Shown here: piece by piece, positions 1-8,138 of the stretch | Position numbering within the stretch: position 1 is the stretch's first letter | How the letters are laid out: the number at the start of each line of letters is the position of its first letter | NCBI GenBank assembly: GCA_007125435.1 | Contig: SLDF01000030.1 | Location: 1 to 16,647, forward strand | Reading direction: 5' to 3' | DNA from: Saprospiraceae bacterium | GTDB taxonomy: Bacteria > Bacteroidota > Bacteroidia > Chitinophagales > Saprospiraceae | DNA: 16,647 bases | Made by a program: the position numbers and the translations under genes | Notes under the pieces: model-generated | The model's database searches: none | Seen by the model: only the letters and a program-made list of their open reading frames with translations | What the model was told of the DNA's origin: nothing

Positions 1-3000
1 CTTGCGGAAGAGATTTTTTGGTTTGGCGATGGTCTCGGCTCAGGAGAGGGCTCAGTATTAAAAACTGAAGGTCTCAGTCCCGGCTCTTATGAATTGACAC
101 AGATAGTTAGTGCCGGATGTCAGTGTACAGATAGTAAATCTATTTTTGTAGAAGTATCTGCGTCTGAAGGAGCTAGTATATATTGTACCTCCTCAGCTTG
201 TGCTGGTGATACCGTACGATATAGTTCTGACCCTGACTGTGCTCCATATACCTGGATTATTGAGGGCAATGCTGACATTATTGATGGGGGTAGTGAAGAA
301 GACGACTTTATTGTTGTGTCCTGGAACTCAGGTCCTGCAGGCACAGTAAGCCTCACAAACGGATGTAGTGAAGAATGCCCTTTTCCTACAATTGAGCCCA
401 TATATGTAATAGGTGAAGGAGCTACTATTAGTGGACCAGAATATATTTGCGTTGGACAGCCATATAGATACAGGGTAGATCCATTTGATGGTACAATCAT
501 CTCCTGGTCTGTCAGCTCTGGTGGCACCATAATTAGTGGGCAAAACAGCCATCAAGTGTCAGCAGTATTCAATGGAAATACACCAGCATTTGTCGCTGTT
601 AATATTGAAGATTGTTCTAGAGGGTGTCAGCACACCGACACACTGTGGCTGGAGATAGCACAGCCATATCAAATAGCTGGACCTTCATCTCTGTGTCCAG
701 GAGATGATGGTATTTGGACGGCTACTTCGGCCTCTGATGAGATATTGAGTACATGGCAGGTGCTGGATGAAGACGGTCAAGTGGTTTTTGAAAGCAACAC
801 TCCATCAGCTACATTTAATTTTACACCGGAAATAGGAGGGCGTTACACAGTGACTGGATACGCCACAAATACTGAAGGTCTATGTAATAGTGAAGCATCA
901 CTACCATTAATGGTTTTTCGATCTCTCTCAGAGCCCTTAGGGATATCAGGTACTGACAAGGTATGTCCAGGAGTAAACTATTTATATTCTATTGAAGGAG
1001 ATGCAGACCCAACCGTTCTCTATGAGTGGGAAGCTGTCATTGATGGAACCGTATCGCTGTTTTACGGAAACACTATAAGTGTGCGCTGGTCTGACAGTAA
1101 TGACCAATCTCTCCATCTTAGGATTATCGACCCTTTAACCGGTTGTGAAAGCAATGCTTTACTCATGGATATTGCATTGTTAGAAGAGCTGGAGTGGGCT
1201 CCTCAGGCAGAAGTTTGTCGTTTTGAAGAGGTAATTTATACTATAAATAATGATGATGAAGGGATAATTGAATGGGAAGTTTCACCCTCGGAACTTGGAG
1301 TTATTTTAGATTTCCCTGCTGCGAATCAAGTAAGAATCAAATGGCAAGACGGTGGTGATGCTGTTTTGACGGCACGTTATTGCGGCGTTACCGTTTCTGA
1401 GACCATCCATATAAGGCCTGCCTTTGAGCCAGAAACCAACAGTCCGGGCGTCTTATGTGGTGATCAGGCTTTTGAGTTAACAACTTTAGAAAGCTATTCA
1501 TCATATGAATGGTATCTAGAAGGAAGTCTGATTAGCACTGAGGAATCTTTCGAAGCGGGTCACGGCAGTTATACTTTGATTGTTTCGGATGATTTTGGAT
1601 GTCAAGGGCACTCTCACTTTAGGATACAGAGAGGTAAAATGCCAGATCTTGAGATTCAGACTTCAAGTTCTTCGGGCTTTTGTGCAGGTGATACGGTAGT
1701 CATTAATAACTTATCCCCTGCGCTACCTGGATATACGTACACGTGGTATTTGGACGGCAACCCTATCTCGAATGATGTCGATATGATTTTTGCTACTGAA
1801 TTTGGCGAGTATCAATTAGAAGTATTAGATCCGACAACAGGCTGTCGATTTGTTTCCAATACATTATTGACGTGCGAGGTCTGCAGCAATAGGTTTTGTG
1901 AGTCGTGTCCTTGCATTGATAGTGAAGTCGATCCTTGTGACTCGGAGGCGGATATTATAAGCGTATCGATTACCAGACAGTCTCAGTGCAATGAATTTAG
2001 ATTCGAAATTGACAATGATAATGTTATTCCGATCTTGACCAATTGGTATATTTTCGAAGGTGACGGTGTTCAGCAAGTCTTAGGTTTAAGTACTAATGTC
2101 GTATATCAGTCTTCAGGACGGAAAAAAGTATGTGTGAACTCGGCACAAACTAATATGGCGGGTGACACATTAAAAATGTGTCTGGTCTGCTTTACCGTTG
2201 AGGTAGAAGGTGTAGCAGATTTTGATCAATTCATCTATTGTGCGGACGAAGAAGTAGAGTTTTTTGATGCATCGTCACTCATTGACGGGGCAGTCATTGA
2301 TAGCTATGATTGGAATTTTGGAGACCCGGTATCAGGAGCTAGTAACACTTCAACTGACGCTGATCCCACGCATTTGTTCTCTACTCCCGGTACATATAAT
2401 GTGTCTATGGATATCAATCTGGCCTCCGGCTGTCAGCTAACCAGGTTGAACAGTATAATTATTCCGGAACTGCCTTCAGCAGAGTTTTCGGTGCCGTCAT
2501 CAATTTGTACTGATCAGCCGGTAGAAACCTCAGCAGATTTTAGTCCCGCTTTATATCAATGGTATTTTGGCACAGGCCCTACTGCTTCGGATTTGAATGA
2601 TATCAATCAAAATGGCACATTTCGATATGACGAAGTCGGAAGTTTTGAAATCGAATTAGTTGTGACAGACTACAGAGGCTGTTCTGCAAGCCAAACGAGA
2701 ACAATAGATGTCAATACATTCGAGGATGATGTCAGCATATCCGGAGCTGCTTTCCCGGCATGTGAAGGCGATTGGATAGAGTTGGCTGTTACTGATGGCC
2801 CATATGACTATATTTGGAATGATGGTTCCACAGCATCGACAGTGGAGGCAAATGCATCGGGATTATGGTCGGTCACGCTTACGGATATCAATGGGTGTGG
2901 TTTTTCTCCTGACCCTGTGAGTGCCGAGTATATAGCTGCACCTCAAGCATCTATTTTGGCTGGTGTTATCGGTGGTGCCGGCGTGTTTTCTGGTGACACC

Positions 3001-5223
3001 TTGATGATATGCTTAGGTACTGCTGTTCAGGTTTGGGCTTTAGGTCCCGAAGACAACCGTTCTTATGTCTGGAATACAGGCGACGACCAAAAAGTATTGC
3101 GCTTTGATGGCAGTGAATTGCAATTACTAGAGGTTGGTATTCACGAGTTTGAAGTGCAGGTCACTGATATGGTCACTTCTTGTGAGGCTACAAGTCCAGT
3201 TTTTTACATTCAGGTTTTTTCAGTGCCGGACAGACCAATAATCCGGACTGATCCATCGGAGCCACTCTGTAGTGGAGATGAGATACTACTTTCTGTCTCT
3301 AATGTCCAGCCGGAGCTGTCTTATTTGTGGAGTAATGGCCAGGTAGGAACGGAGGTAAATACGGCCATAGCAGGGCAGTACCATGTATTAGCTATTAATG
3401 ATCATTCTTGCTCATCAGAAAGCGAAAGTGTCATTATTCGGCCGACGCCAGATGTGGCCTTTGCTCCGAGGGGTTGCCAGCAAGCCTGTGAAGAAGGGCT
3501 GGTTTGTCTGCCTCTACCGGAGGGGTATTCAATTACCGGCTGGATGTTAGATGGAGAGGACTTAGAAGTACCGACTGATCCTGCTAATATCATCATTTCG
3601 CAATCAGGTACATATACAGCACAGATTATGAATAGTGCAGGTTGTGAAAGAACAACGCCAGGTATTACCTTTGATATCTTTGAAGAAGAAGCAAATTTGA
3701 CAGGGATCGTGTTTTTTGACACCGACAATGATGGAGAGCTGAATGTCCCGCCGGACTCATTGCTTGTGGGCTTTAAGGTTTATTTATTGTCAGGAGGGGC
3801 CATTATTGATAGCTCTTTGACAGATAGTCAGGGTGAATACAGTTTTGAAGATTTGAGCGAAGGTGATTATGTTGTCGCCATTGGTGAATCTGTTTTACCT
3901 GACAATTGGATTATTTTTAGAGACTCTTCTGAAGTTCAAATGGTTGCATGTGATAGTAATAGAACAGCACAGCCCCTTATATTGACAATATGCCCGGAGG
4001 AAGAGCAGACCCTGACAATTTCTATTTGCCCGGGAGAGCAAATAGAAATAGGAGGCGTATGGGTTGATACTGACACCACTTTCACTGTTGAGAATGTAAT
4101 AGACAATTGTGTCATAACAGAACATTATATTATTAGCCTCCACGCACCTGTTGATACACAGTATGTCCAGCTCATGCCATGTATAGGCCAGACTACAGAA
4201 TGGCAAGGGCAAATATTTGATAGCGATACGCTTGTCACAGTGACTTTGACAGATGTTAATGGATGCGACTCTGTTATTGTGGCAGATATAGCATTCAGTG
4301 AAGATCACAGAGAAATATTGGAGATTAGCTTCTGCCCGGGTGATACATTTATGTTTAGAGAGGTAGAGATAATTATGGATACTATCTTTACTTATGTAGC
4401 ACCGGGAACGGGAAGTGAATGCGATACATTGTTTGAGATTAATGCTGTCCAGTTTGCTGACTGGTCCATTGACTTGCAGGTAGAATCTCAGCCTTGTCCT
4501 GGAGCATCCGATGGAAGTATAAACCTGATACTTTCAGATATAGGTATAGAAAGCATTGATGTCGTTTTTATTAATGCTGAAGAGGTCACTACCAATGATC
4601 TAATAGAAGATCTGGCTGCCGGTATCCACATTGTAGAAGCTATTAGCCAAAATGGTTGTCTCAGAATGGCCTCCATAGACATAGAGGCAATAGAGCCGCT
4701 TGTTGTTGACATACCGGAAGTATTGGTACCTTGTAGCGGACCGGGAGTCAATATAGAGACTGTTATAGCTTCCGGAGATGATGGCATGGTCAGCTTTGTA
4801 TGGGAAGACGGCTCTACTGATAGCGGACTCGCTATTGTACAACCTGGTGATTACAGTCTCACTATAACAAACCAATGTGAAACACTGGAAATGATAGCCA
4901 CAGCAAGACCTGAGATAGCAGATGAAAGCATAAGTGTTTATATTCCTAATGCCTTTACACCTAATCACGATGAGATCAACGATACTTTTATGCCTCTATT
5001 CCCCCCACAAGTAGAGATACTTGAATATAACTTTGAAATTTTCGACCGCTGGGGAAGTCGATTGTTTGACACTGACGATCATTCAGTTGGCTGGGACGGC
5101 CAGTTCAAAGATCAGCGACCTACTCTAAATGTCTATGTTTGGAAGCTTCAGGCCATAGTCATGTATTGTGGAGAAGTACAAGTCGTGAAAGAGGCTGGAG
5201 ATGTTGTCATATTAAAACAGTAA
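1..5223 (+). CDS. Giant secreted adhesin-like protein with T9SS type B (CHU_C) sorting domain, 5'-truncated by the window
   Basis: The frame is open from base 1; the first possible start-like codon (TTG at 94) is internal, so the gene begins upstream and 1740 residues are visible. Most of it is tandem Ig/PKD-like units of roughly 80-100 residues, each opening with a C-x-G-type motif (CAGDTV, CVGQPY, CPGDDG, CPGVNY). A clear PKD unit (DWNFGDP ... PGTYNVSMDI) lies near residues 740-810. An SdrD_B-like unit with a Ca-binding-style DTDNDGELN lies near 1234-1294. Short CPGE...CDS-type repeats lie near 1340-1480, then SprB-like units (PCPGASDGSI) follow. Residues from about 1645 form a CHU_C domain (YIPNAFTPN, FEIFDRWG, GWDGQF, YVWK). 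Such domains direct export by the T9SS and surface attachment or release. The role is probably adhesion or gliding-related; the ligand is unknown. The usual NPNGDGIND core reads TPNHDEIND here. Confidence 0.9.
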   Translation, partial: LAEEIFWFGDGLGSGEGSVLKTEGLSPGSYELTQIVSAGCQCTDSKSIFVEVSASEGASIYCTSSACAGDTVRYSSDPDCAPYTWIIEGNADIIDGGSEEDDFIVVSWNSGPAGTVSLTNGCSEECPFPTIEPIYVIGEGATISGPEYICVGQPYRYRVDPFDGTIISWSVSSGGTIISGQNSHQVSAVFNGNTPAFVAVNIEDCSRGCQHTDTLWLEIAQPYQIAGPSSLCPGDDGIWTATSASDEILSTWQVLDEDGQVVFESNTPSATFNFTPEIGGRYTVTGYATNTEGLCNSEASLPLMVFRSLSEPLGISGTDKVCPGVNYLYSIEGDADPTVLYEWEAVIDGTVSLFYGNTISVRWSDSNDQSLHLRIIDPLTGCESNALLMDIALLEELEWAPQAEVCRFEEVIYTINNDDEGIIEWEVSPSELGVILDFPAANQVRIKWQDGGDAVLTARYCGVTVSETIHIRPAFEPETNSPGVLCGDQAFELTTLESYSSYEWYLEGSLISTEESFEAGHGSYTLIVSDDFGCQGHSHFRIQRGKMPDLEIQTSSSSGFCAGDTVVINNLSPALPGYTYTWYLDGNPISNDVDMIFATEFGEYQLEVLDPTTGCRFVSNTLLTCEVCSNRFCESCPCIDSEVDPCDSEADIISVSITRQSQCNEFRFEIDNDNVIPILTNWYIFEGDGVQQVLGLSTNVVYQSSGRKKVCVNSAQTNMAGDTLKMCLVCFTVEVEGVADFDQFIYCADEEVEFFDASSLIDGAVIDSYDWNFGDPVSGASNTSTDADPTHLFSTPGTYNVSMDINLASGCQLTRLNSIIIPELPSAEFSVPSSICTDQPVETSADFSPALYQWYFGTGPTASDLNDINQNGTFRYDEVGSFEIELVVTDYRGCSASQTRTIDVNTFEDDVSISGAAFPACEGDWIELAVTDGPYDYIWNDGSTASTVEANASGLWSVTLTDINGCGFSPDPVSAEYIAAPQASILAGVIGGAGVFSGDTLMICLGTAVQVWALGPEDNRSYVWNTGDDQKVLRFDGSELQLLEVGIHEFEVQVTDMVTSCEATSPVFYIQVFSVPDRPIIRTDPSEPLCSGDEILLSVSNVQPELSYLWSNGQVGTEVNTAIAGQYHVLAINDHSCSSESESVIIRPTPDVAFAPRGCQQACEEGLVCLPLPEGYSITGWMLDGEDLEVPTDPANIIISQSGTYTAQIMNSAGCERTTPGITFDIFEEEANLTGIVFFDTDNDGELNVPPDSLLVGFKVYLLSGGAIIDSSLTDSQGEYSFEDLSEGDYVVAIGESVLPDNWIIFRDSSEVQMVACDSNRTAQPLILTICPEEEQTLTISICPGEQIEIGGVWVDTDTTFTVENVIDNCVITEHYIISLHAPVDTQYVQLMPCIGQTTEWQGQIFDSDTLVTVTLTDVNGCDSVIVADIAFSEDHREILEISFCPGDTFMFREVEIIMDTIFTYVAPGTGSECDTLFEINAVQFADWSIDLQVESQPCPGASDGSINLILSDIGIESIDVVFINAEEVTTNDLIEDLAAGIHIVEAISQNGCLRMASIDIEAIEPLVVDIPEVLVPCSGPGVNIETVIASGDDGMVSFVWEDGSTDSGLAIVQPGDYSLTITNQCETLEMIATARPEIADESISVYIPNAFTPNHDEINDTFMPLFPPQVEILEYNFEIFDRWGSRLFDTDDHSVGWDGQFKDQRPTLNVYVWKLQAIVMYCGEVQVVKEAGDVVILKQ

Positions 5224-5231
5224 TTTGACTT

Positions 5232-6074
5232 TTAGTCCTGACTAAACAGCCAGGCATTAGCTGTATTGTTAACGATTTTTTGACGGACGACATCATCGGC
5301 GTCATTTTGGAAGTCCACACCTTCGATCCAGGCCAGATAATCTATGGCCAGATTCAATGTTTTGTTGACGCCTTGTATGGATTGGAATGGAAGAAGCTGC
5401 TCTATTACCGGTGGCATATCTGCAGCAGTTATCGTTACTTGTCTGGAAGAGTTAGTCACAGGAAAAACAAGGTCAAATTTTAAAAAAATATAACCTCCAT
5501 CAGGCGTAAAAGTATGCATACTGTCTGCCTGTATTGCCAGCTTATTTTGATTAGGAATACGATCAATAGGTTGGTTGTTCATAGATTCATTTAGGCCAAA
5601 CCTTAGAGATACGGCGTCAAACAAGCCGGACTCCTCGAAAGACCCCATGTTGATATTAAAGCTTCGTCTATTGATCAGGCCGACATTGCCTAGAAACGTA
5701 AACGAATCGAGCATATCGTCTACCTTTTCGTACAGGACAATAGTATCGATAGGCATGAAAGCCTCATTGTTCCTGATCAGGGAAAGGTCAGAAACATAAA
5801 ATGCCGCCCTGGTGAATATGATACTGTCACCATTTTGCATCTCAAATGGCGCATTAATATTAAAATTCTCAAGACCTGCCCTGTAATTAAGTGCTAGAGT
5901 TAATGTTGGGTATTCACAGCAAAACTCGCAAGGAAAGTCCGTTGCAGCATTGAAGTTTACGGCATCTATATCCAGACAGCCCTCTACGGGCTCTTGACAT
6001 GCACCCCATACCATTAATACAGCAAGCATGACCCCTCTGCATATTTTATTTATTGCGTTGTTTTTTGTCTTCAT
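5232..6074 (-). CDS. MbnP-family lipoprotein
   Basis: The 280-aa protein has a basic N-terminus, a hydrophobic stretch at about 14-24 and a Cys at 26 preceded by WGA. It is probably a lipoprotein, although Trp at -3 is unusual for a lipobox. After it comes a Cys-rich segment (EGCLDIDAVNFN, then CEFCCEY) resembling the GC-D-A-NF/NY-C motif common in Bacteroidota surface proteins. The rest matches my recollection of the MbnP-like domain: a beta-rich start (LTLALNYRAG), the GDSIIFTRAAFYVSDLSL block, SLRFGLNESMNNQ, and a MH...GYIFLKF block. MbnP proteins are periplasmic or outer-membrane and associated with copper handling and di-heme peroxidase partners. No peroxidase gene is adjacent here, so a copper role is only inferred. 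The start overlaps the exonuclease 3' end by 29 bp, suggesting translational coupling. The stop lies 8 nt from the convergent adhesin gene. Confidence 0.8.
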   Translation of the reverse strand: MKTKNNAINKICRGVMLAVLMVWGACQEPVEGCLDIDAVNFNAATDFPCEFCCEYPTLTLALNYRAGLENFNINAPFEMQNGDSIIFTRAAFYVSDLSLIRNNEAFMPIDTIVLYEKVDDMLDSFTFLGNVGLINRRSFNINMGSFEESGLFDAVSLRFGLNESMNNQPIDRIPNQNKLAIQADSMHTFTPDGGYIFLKFDLVFPVTNSSRQVTITAADMPPVIEQLLPFQSIQGVNKTLNLAIDYLAWIEGVDFQNDADDVVRQKIVNNTANAWLFSQD

Positions 6075-6873
6075 ATTCTTTCAGCAATTTGCGTGTCAGT
6101 TGCTTCACCTGCTGAGTGAATTCTTTATCTTGTATCCAGTGGAAGTAGTTGCGATCATTGTAGAGTATCTCCCCAACATTCTTGCCTTTGTACTTGCCAA
6201 AATTAAAGACTATAGTGCCATCATCAAGTCGCTTTAGGCGCTGTGTTGCATCTAAGGTGCTACCATCATTGGTAAAGTCATGCAGGGCTTGCATATCATT
6301 GGTCACTGGTCTTTCAATCCGGTTGTTGTTACCATCTATCAGGTCTTTATCCTCGTACATATTAAGTTGACCCTTGAGCACCTCGGCAGTAGCCTTTACA
6401 TCAGCGAGGGCATCGTGAGCGTTTTCTAGCACCTGACCTGTATAAAATCTGTAGGCAGCGCTCAGCGTCCGCGGTTCCATTTTATAAAAGATGCGCTGCA
6501 CATCGATACATCGTCTTTTGTCAATATCAAAGTCTATACCTACGCGAGCAAACTCCTCAATGAGCATCGGCACATCAAATCTATTAGAATTGTAGCCGGC
6601 CAGATCGGACTCTCCGAAAAATGTAAAAATATCATCTGCTACTTGCGAAAATGTTGGCTTATTCCTCAGCATTTCAGGTGTGATGCCATGCACAGCCATA
6701 GCTTCTTGCGATATCGGTATGCCGGGATTGATCAGCTGCTCGTAGGTCTCAGGCTCACCGCCACGCTTTTTGTATTTCACTATGGCGATTTGTACAATCC
6801 TGTCGGTGACCACATTAAGTCCCGTTGACTCCAGATCAAAAAAGCACAAATCCCTGTCTAATTTAAACTCCAT
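6046..6873 (-). CDS. DEDDh 3'-5' exonuclease (DnaQ/ExoX-like)
   Basis: The 275-aa protein has an RNase T/DnaQ-type exonuclease fold at about 8-170. All five catalytic residues are visible: D13 and E15 in FDLESTG, D100 in NSNRFDVPML, and H153 and D158 in NAHDALADV. These would bind two metal ions and remove nucleotides from 3' ends. A C-terminal segment at about 225-270 (FNFGKYKGKNVGEI ... YFHWIQDKEF) matches the small ExoX-like C-terminal domain found behind such nucleases. The protein is cytoplasmic, with no signal peptide. It is a stand-alone nuclease and lacks the polymerase-linked parts of DnaQ. Likely roles are DNA repair or single-strand trimming. It lies 4 nt downstream of the DoxX gene and overlaps the MbnP-like gene, so the three are probably one transcript despite unrelated functions. 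Confidence 0.93.
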   Translation of the reverse strand: MEFKLDRDLCFFDLESTGLNVVTDRIVQIAIVKYKKRGGEPETYEQLINPGIPISQEAMAVHGITPEMLRNKPTFSQVADDIFTFFGESDLAGYNSNRFDVPMLIEEFARVGIDFDIDKRRCIDVQRIFYKMEPRTLSAAYRFYTGQVLENAHDALADVKATAEVLKGQLNMYEDKDLIDGNNNRIERPVTNDMQALHDFTNDGSTLDATQRLKRLDDGTIVFNFGKYKGKNVGEILYNDRNYFHWIQDKEFTQQVKQLTRKLLKEYEDKKQRNK

Positions 6874-6877
6874 ATTT

Positions 6878-7300
6878 TTATTTCTTTATTAAGTAGTCTA
6901 GGCTGTATTTCCCCGGACCTGCCAATAATAGGACAATATAAGCCGATAGATACATCAATGGCAGCTCCTGCTTCGAAAATGGATCATTCAAATGAACGAT
7001 AAAAACAGCCACAGCCATTGTCACGATTAATGGAATCGCGGCCCACCTCGTCCAGACGCCGATAACAAGCATTCCCGCACACAGTAGCTCAGCGAATGTG
7101 GCCAGCGCAAGACTCGACACCGCTCCCAGCCCTAGGGGGTCAGCAAACTTTACCGGCCCTTCACCAAAAAACTTCATAAGCTTTGGCCATCCATGGGCAA
7201 ATAACATCGCCCCTCCCGATACCAAACGAAGCACCAGTAAGCCGACACTTCCTACAGGATCCATATGTGGCACTTTGGCCATTACTTTTCTCTTTGCCAT
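6878..7300 (-). CDS. DoxX-family integral membrane protein
   Basis: The 140-aa protein is predicted to have four membrane segments, near residues 17-34, 60-80, 85-105 and 115-130. DoxX hallmarks are visible: the LRLVSGGAMLFAHGWPKL block in helix 1, GVWTRWAA between helices 2 and 3, and a C-terminal E-LPLMYLSAYIVLLLAGPGKYSLD block. DoxX/DoxD relatives are small inner-membrane subunits linked in some organisms to quinone or thiol redox reactions; the function of this subfamily is not established. Met1 is used because a TAACTTTG box lies about 40 nt upstream. Met7 and Met13 are possible alternatives. It is the first gene of the minus-strand unit, 4 nt before the exonuclease gene. Confidence 0.88.
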   Translation of the reverse strand: MAKRKVMAKVPHMDPVGSVGLLVLRLVSGGAMLFAHGWPKLMKFFGEGPVKFADPLGLGAVSSLALATFAELLCAGMLVIGVWTRWAAIPLIVTMAVAVFIVHLNDPFSKQELPLMYLSAYIVLLLAGPGKYSLDYLIKK

Positions 7301-7340
7301 ATGATAAATATTTTTAAGCTTGTATTATCCAATACGCTCA

Positions 7341-7348
7341 CAAAGTTA
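7341..7348 (-). promoter_or_regulatory. Candidate Bacteroidota -7 box for the DoxX-exonuclease-MbnP unit
   Basis: On the minus strand this reads TAACTTTG, an exact match to the TAnnTTTG -7 consensus of the Bacteroidota primary sigma factor. It would start transcription about 35 nt before the DoxX ATG. No clear TTG is seen about 20 nt further upstream, so support is partial. Confidence 0.42.
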
Positions 7349-7412
7349 ACATATGTGGAATGCCATCGAAGATATAAATGCCTGATTTTTGGAATTTTTT
7401 GTTTGGGCGTGC

Positions 7413-7460
7413 CTCTCATACTCTTTCTCTCCATAGCTGCGGAGAGAAAGAGTATGAGAG
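7413..7460. repeat. Perfect 20-bp inverted repeat with 8-nt loop
   Basis: The left arm 7413-7432 (CTCTCATACTCTTTCTCTCC) is the exact reverse complement of 7441-7460, around the loop ATAGCTGC. The right arm is almost entirely purine. No T-run follows on either strand, so it does not look like an ordinary intrinsic terminator. It would form a very stable hairpin in RNA or a cruciform in supercoiled DNA. Confidence 0.9.
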
Positions 7461-8024
7461 ACCGGGCTATCCGCTTGTATTCACAGGTTTAGCATAGGGT
7501 GTCTCAGTAGATGTGAGCGGCTTTTACTTTTAGTGGCTGTGCAAAAGAAAATTCTTAGGTAAGGGTTTAATCACAATTTAGAACGACGCTGAGCCAGGGG
7601 CGGCTCAGTTCCATCACTATTTGCTTGACATTAAGTCAACCAAATTGCTTCGCACCGTTCAGTCAAGCCATCACATCTACGTTCCACCATCTATGCTACA
7701 CCCGTTCATATCGCTACTATCCCTCACGCAGTCAAGTGTGATTTTAAAGATTGAAAACTAAGTCTAGTTGTACCATCGAGGTTTGGTCTATTCCGAGCCA
7801 AAGGTAGCTTAGCTTTTATTGTATTTTCATATTATACTTATGACAGAGACTATAGGAAGCTAAATATCATCAGTAGCGATACTCCATAGAGATGAAGTGA
7901 ATAAAAACGGACAACTTTGCTCCCAATTCAAAAAAGTGTTGTGGACACTTTACGCTATGAGGACATGCTCAAAAAAGAGTGAATAAATTAAGGGTAAAGA
8001 ACAACATTGTGTAATTATATTGTG

Positions 8025-8093
8025 ATGTCTGCCTGTATTGCTTTTATGATAGCAATAGTAGCAAATCATAATGAAGCTAAAACAAAAAAATAA
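8025..8093 (+). CDS. Possible 22-aa hydrophobic peptide (uncertain)
   Basis: An ATG at 8025 opens a 22-codon frame ending at TAA 8091-8093. The peptide has a hydrophobic stretch (SACIAFMIAIVA) followed by a polar, lysine-rich tail (NHNEAKTKK). A TTG at 8007 would give a 28-residue version. A rho-independent terminator begins about 20 nt after the stop, the arrangement expected of a real mini-transcript. A 7-bp hairpin (8036-8042/8051-8057) lies inside the frame. Small hydrophobic peptides with charged tails occur as type I toxins, leader peptides or small membrane proteins, but a frame this short can arise by chance. No homologue is recognised. Confidence 0.2.
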   Translation: MSACIAFMIAIVANHNEAKTKK

Positions 8094-8112
8094 TCTAGAA
8101 TTATTAGTATGC

Positions 8113-8138
8113 CTCTGCACACTTAACAGAGGTTTTTC
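8113..8138 (+). terminator. Rho-independent terminator with no annotated upstream gene
   Basis: CCTCTG (8113-8118) pairs with CAGAGG (8128-8133) around a 9-nt loop, followed directly by TTTTT. The polarity is plus-strand only, since no T-run follows on the other strand. The nearest annotated plus-strand gene upstream ends at 5223, so an unannotated transcript presumably ends here. Confidence 0.5.

Noticed and set aside
94..96. TTG as the start of the giant adhesin
   Set aside because: The frame is open to base 1 and the preceding residues (WFGDG...LSPGSYE) continue a PKD-like domain, so the start is upstream of the window.
7301..7492. A 63-codon plus-strand frame with one hydrophobic stretch, starting back to back with the DoxX ATG
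   Set aside because: It runs through the DoxX promoter box and the 20-bp inverted repeat, shows no recognisable family, and its hydrophobic segment follows from the pyrimidine-rich repeat arm.
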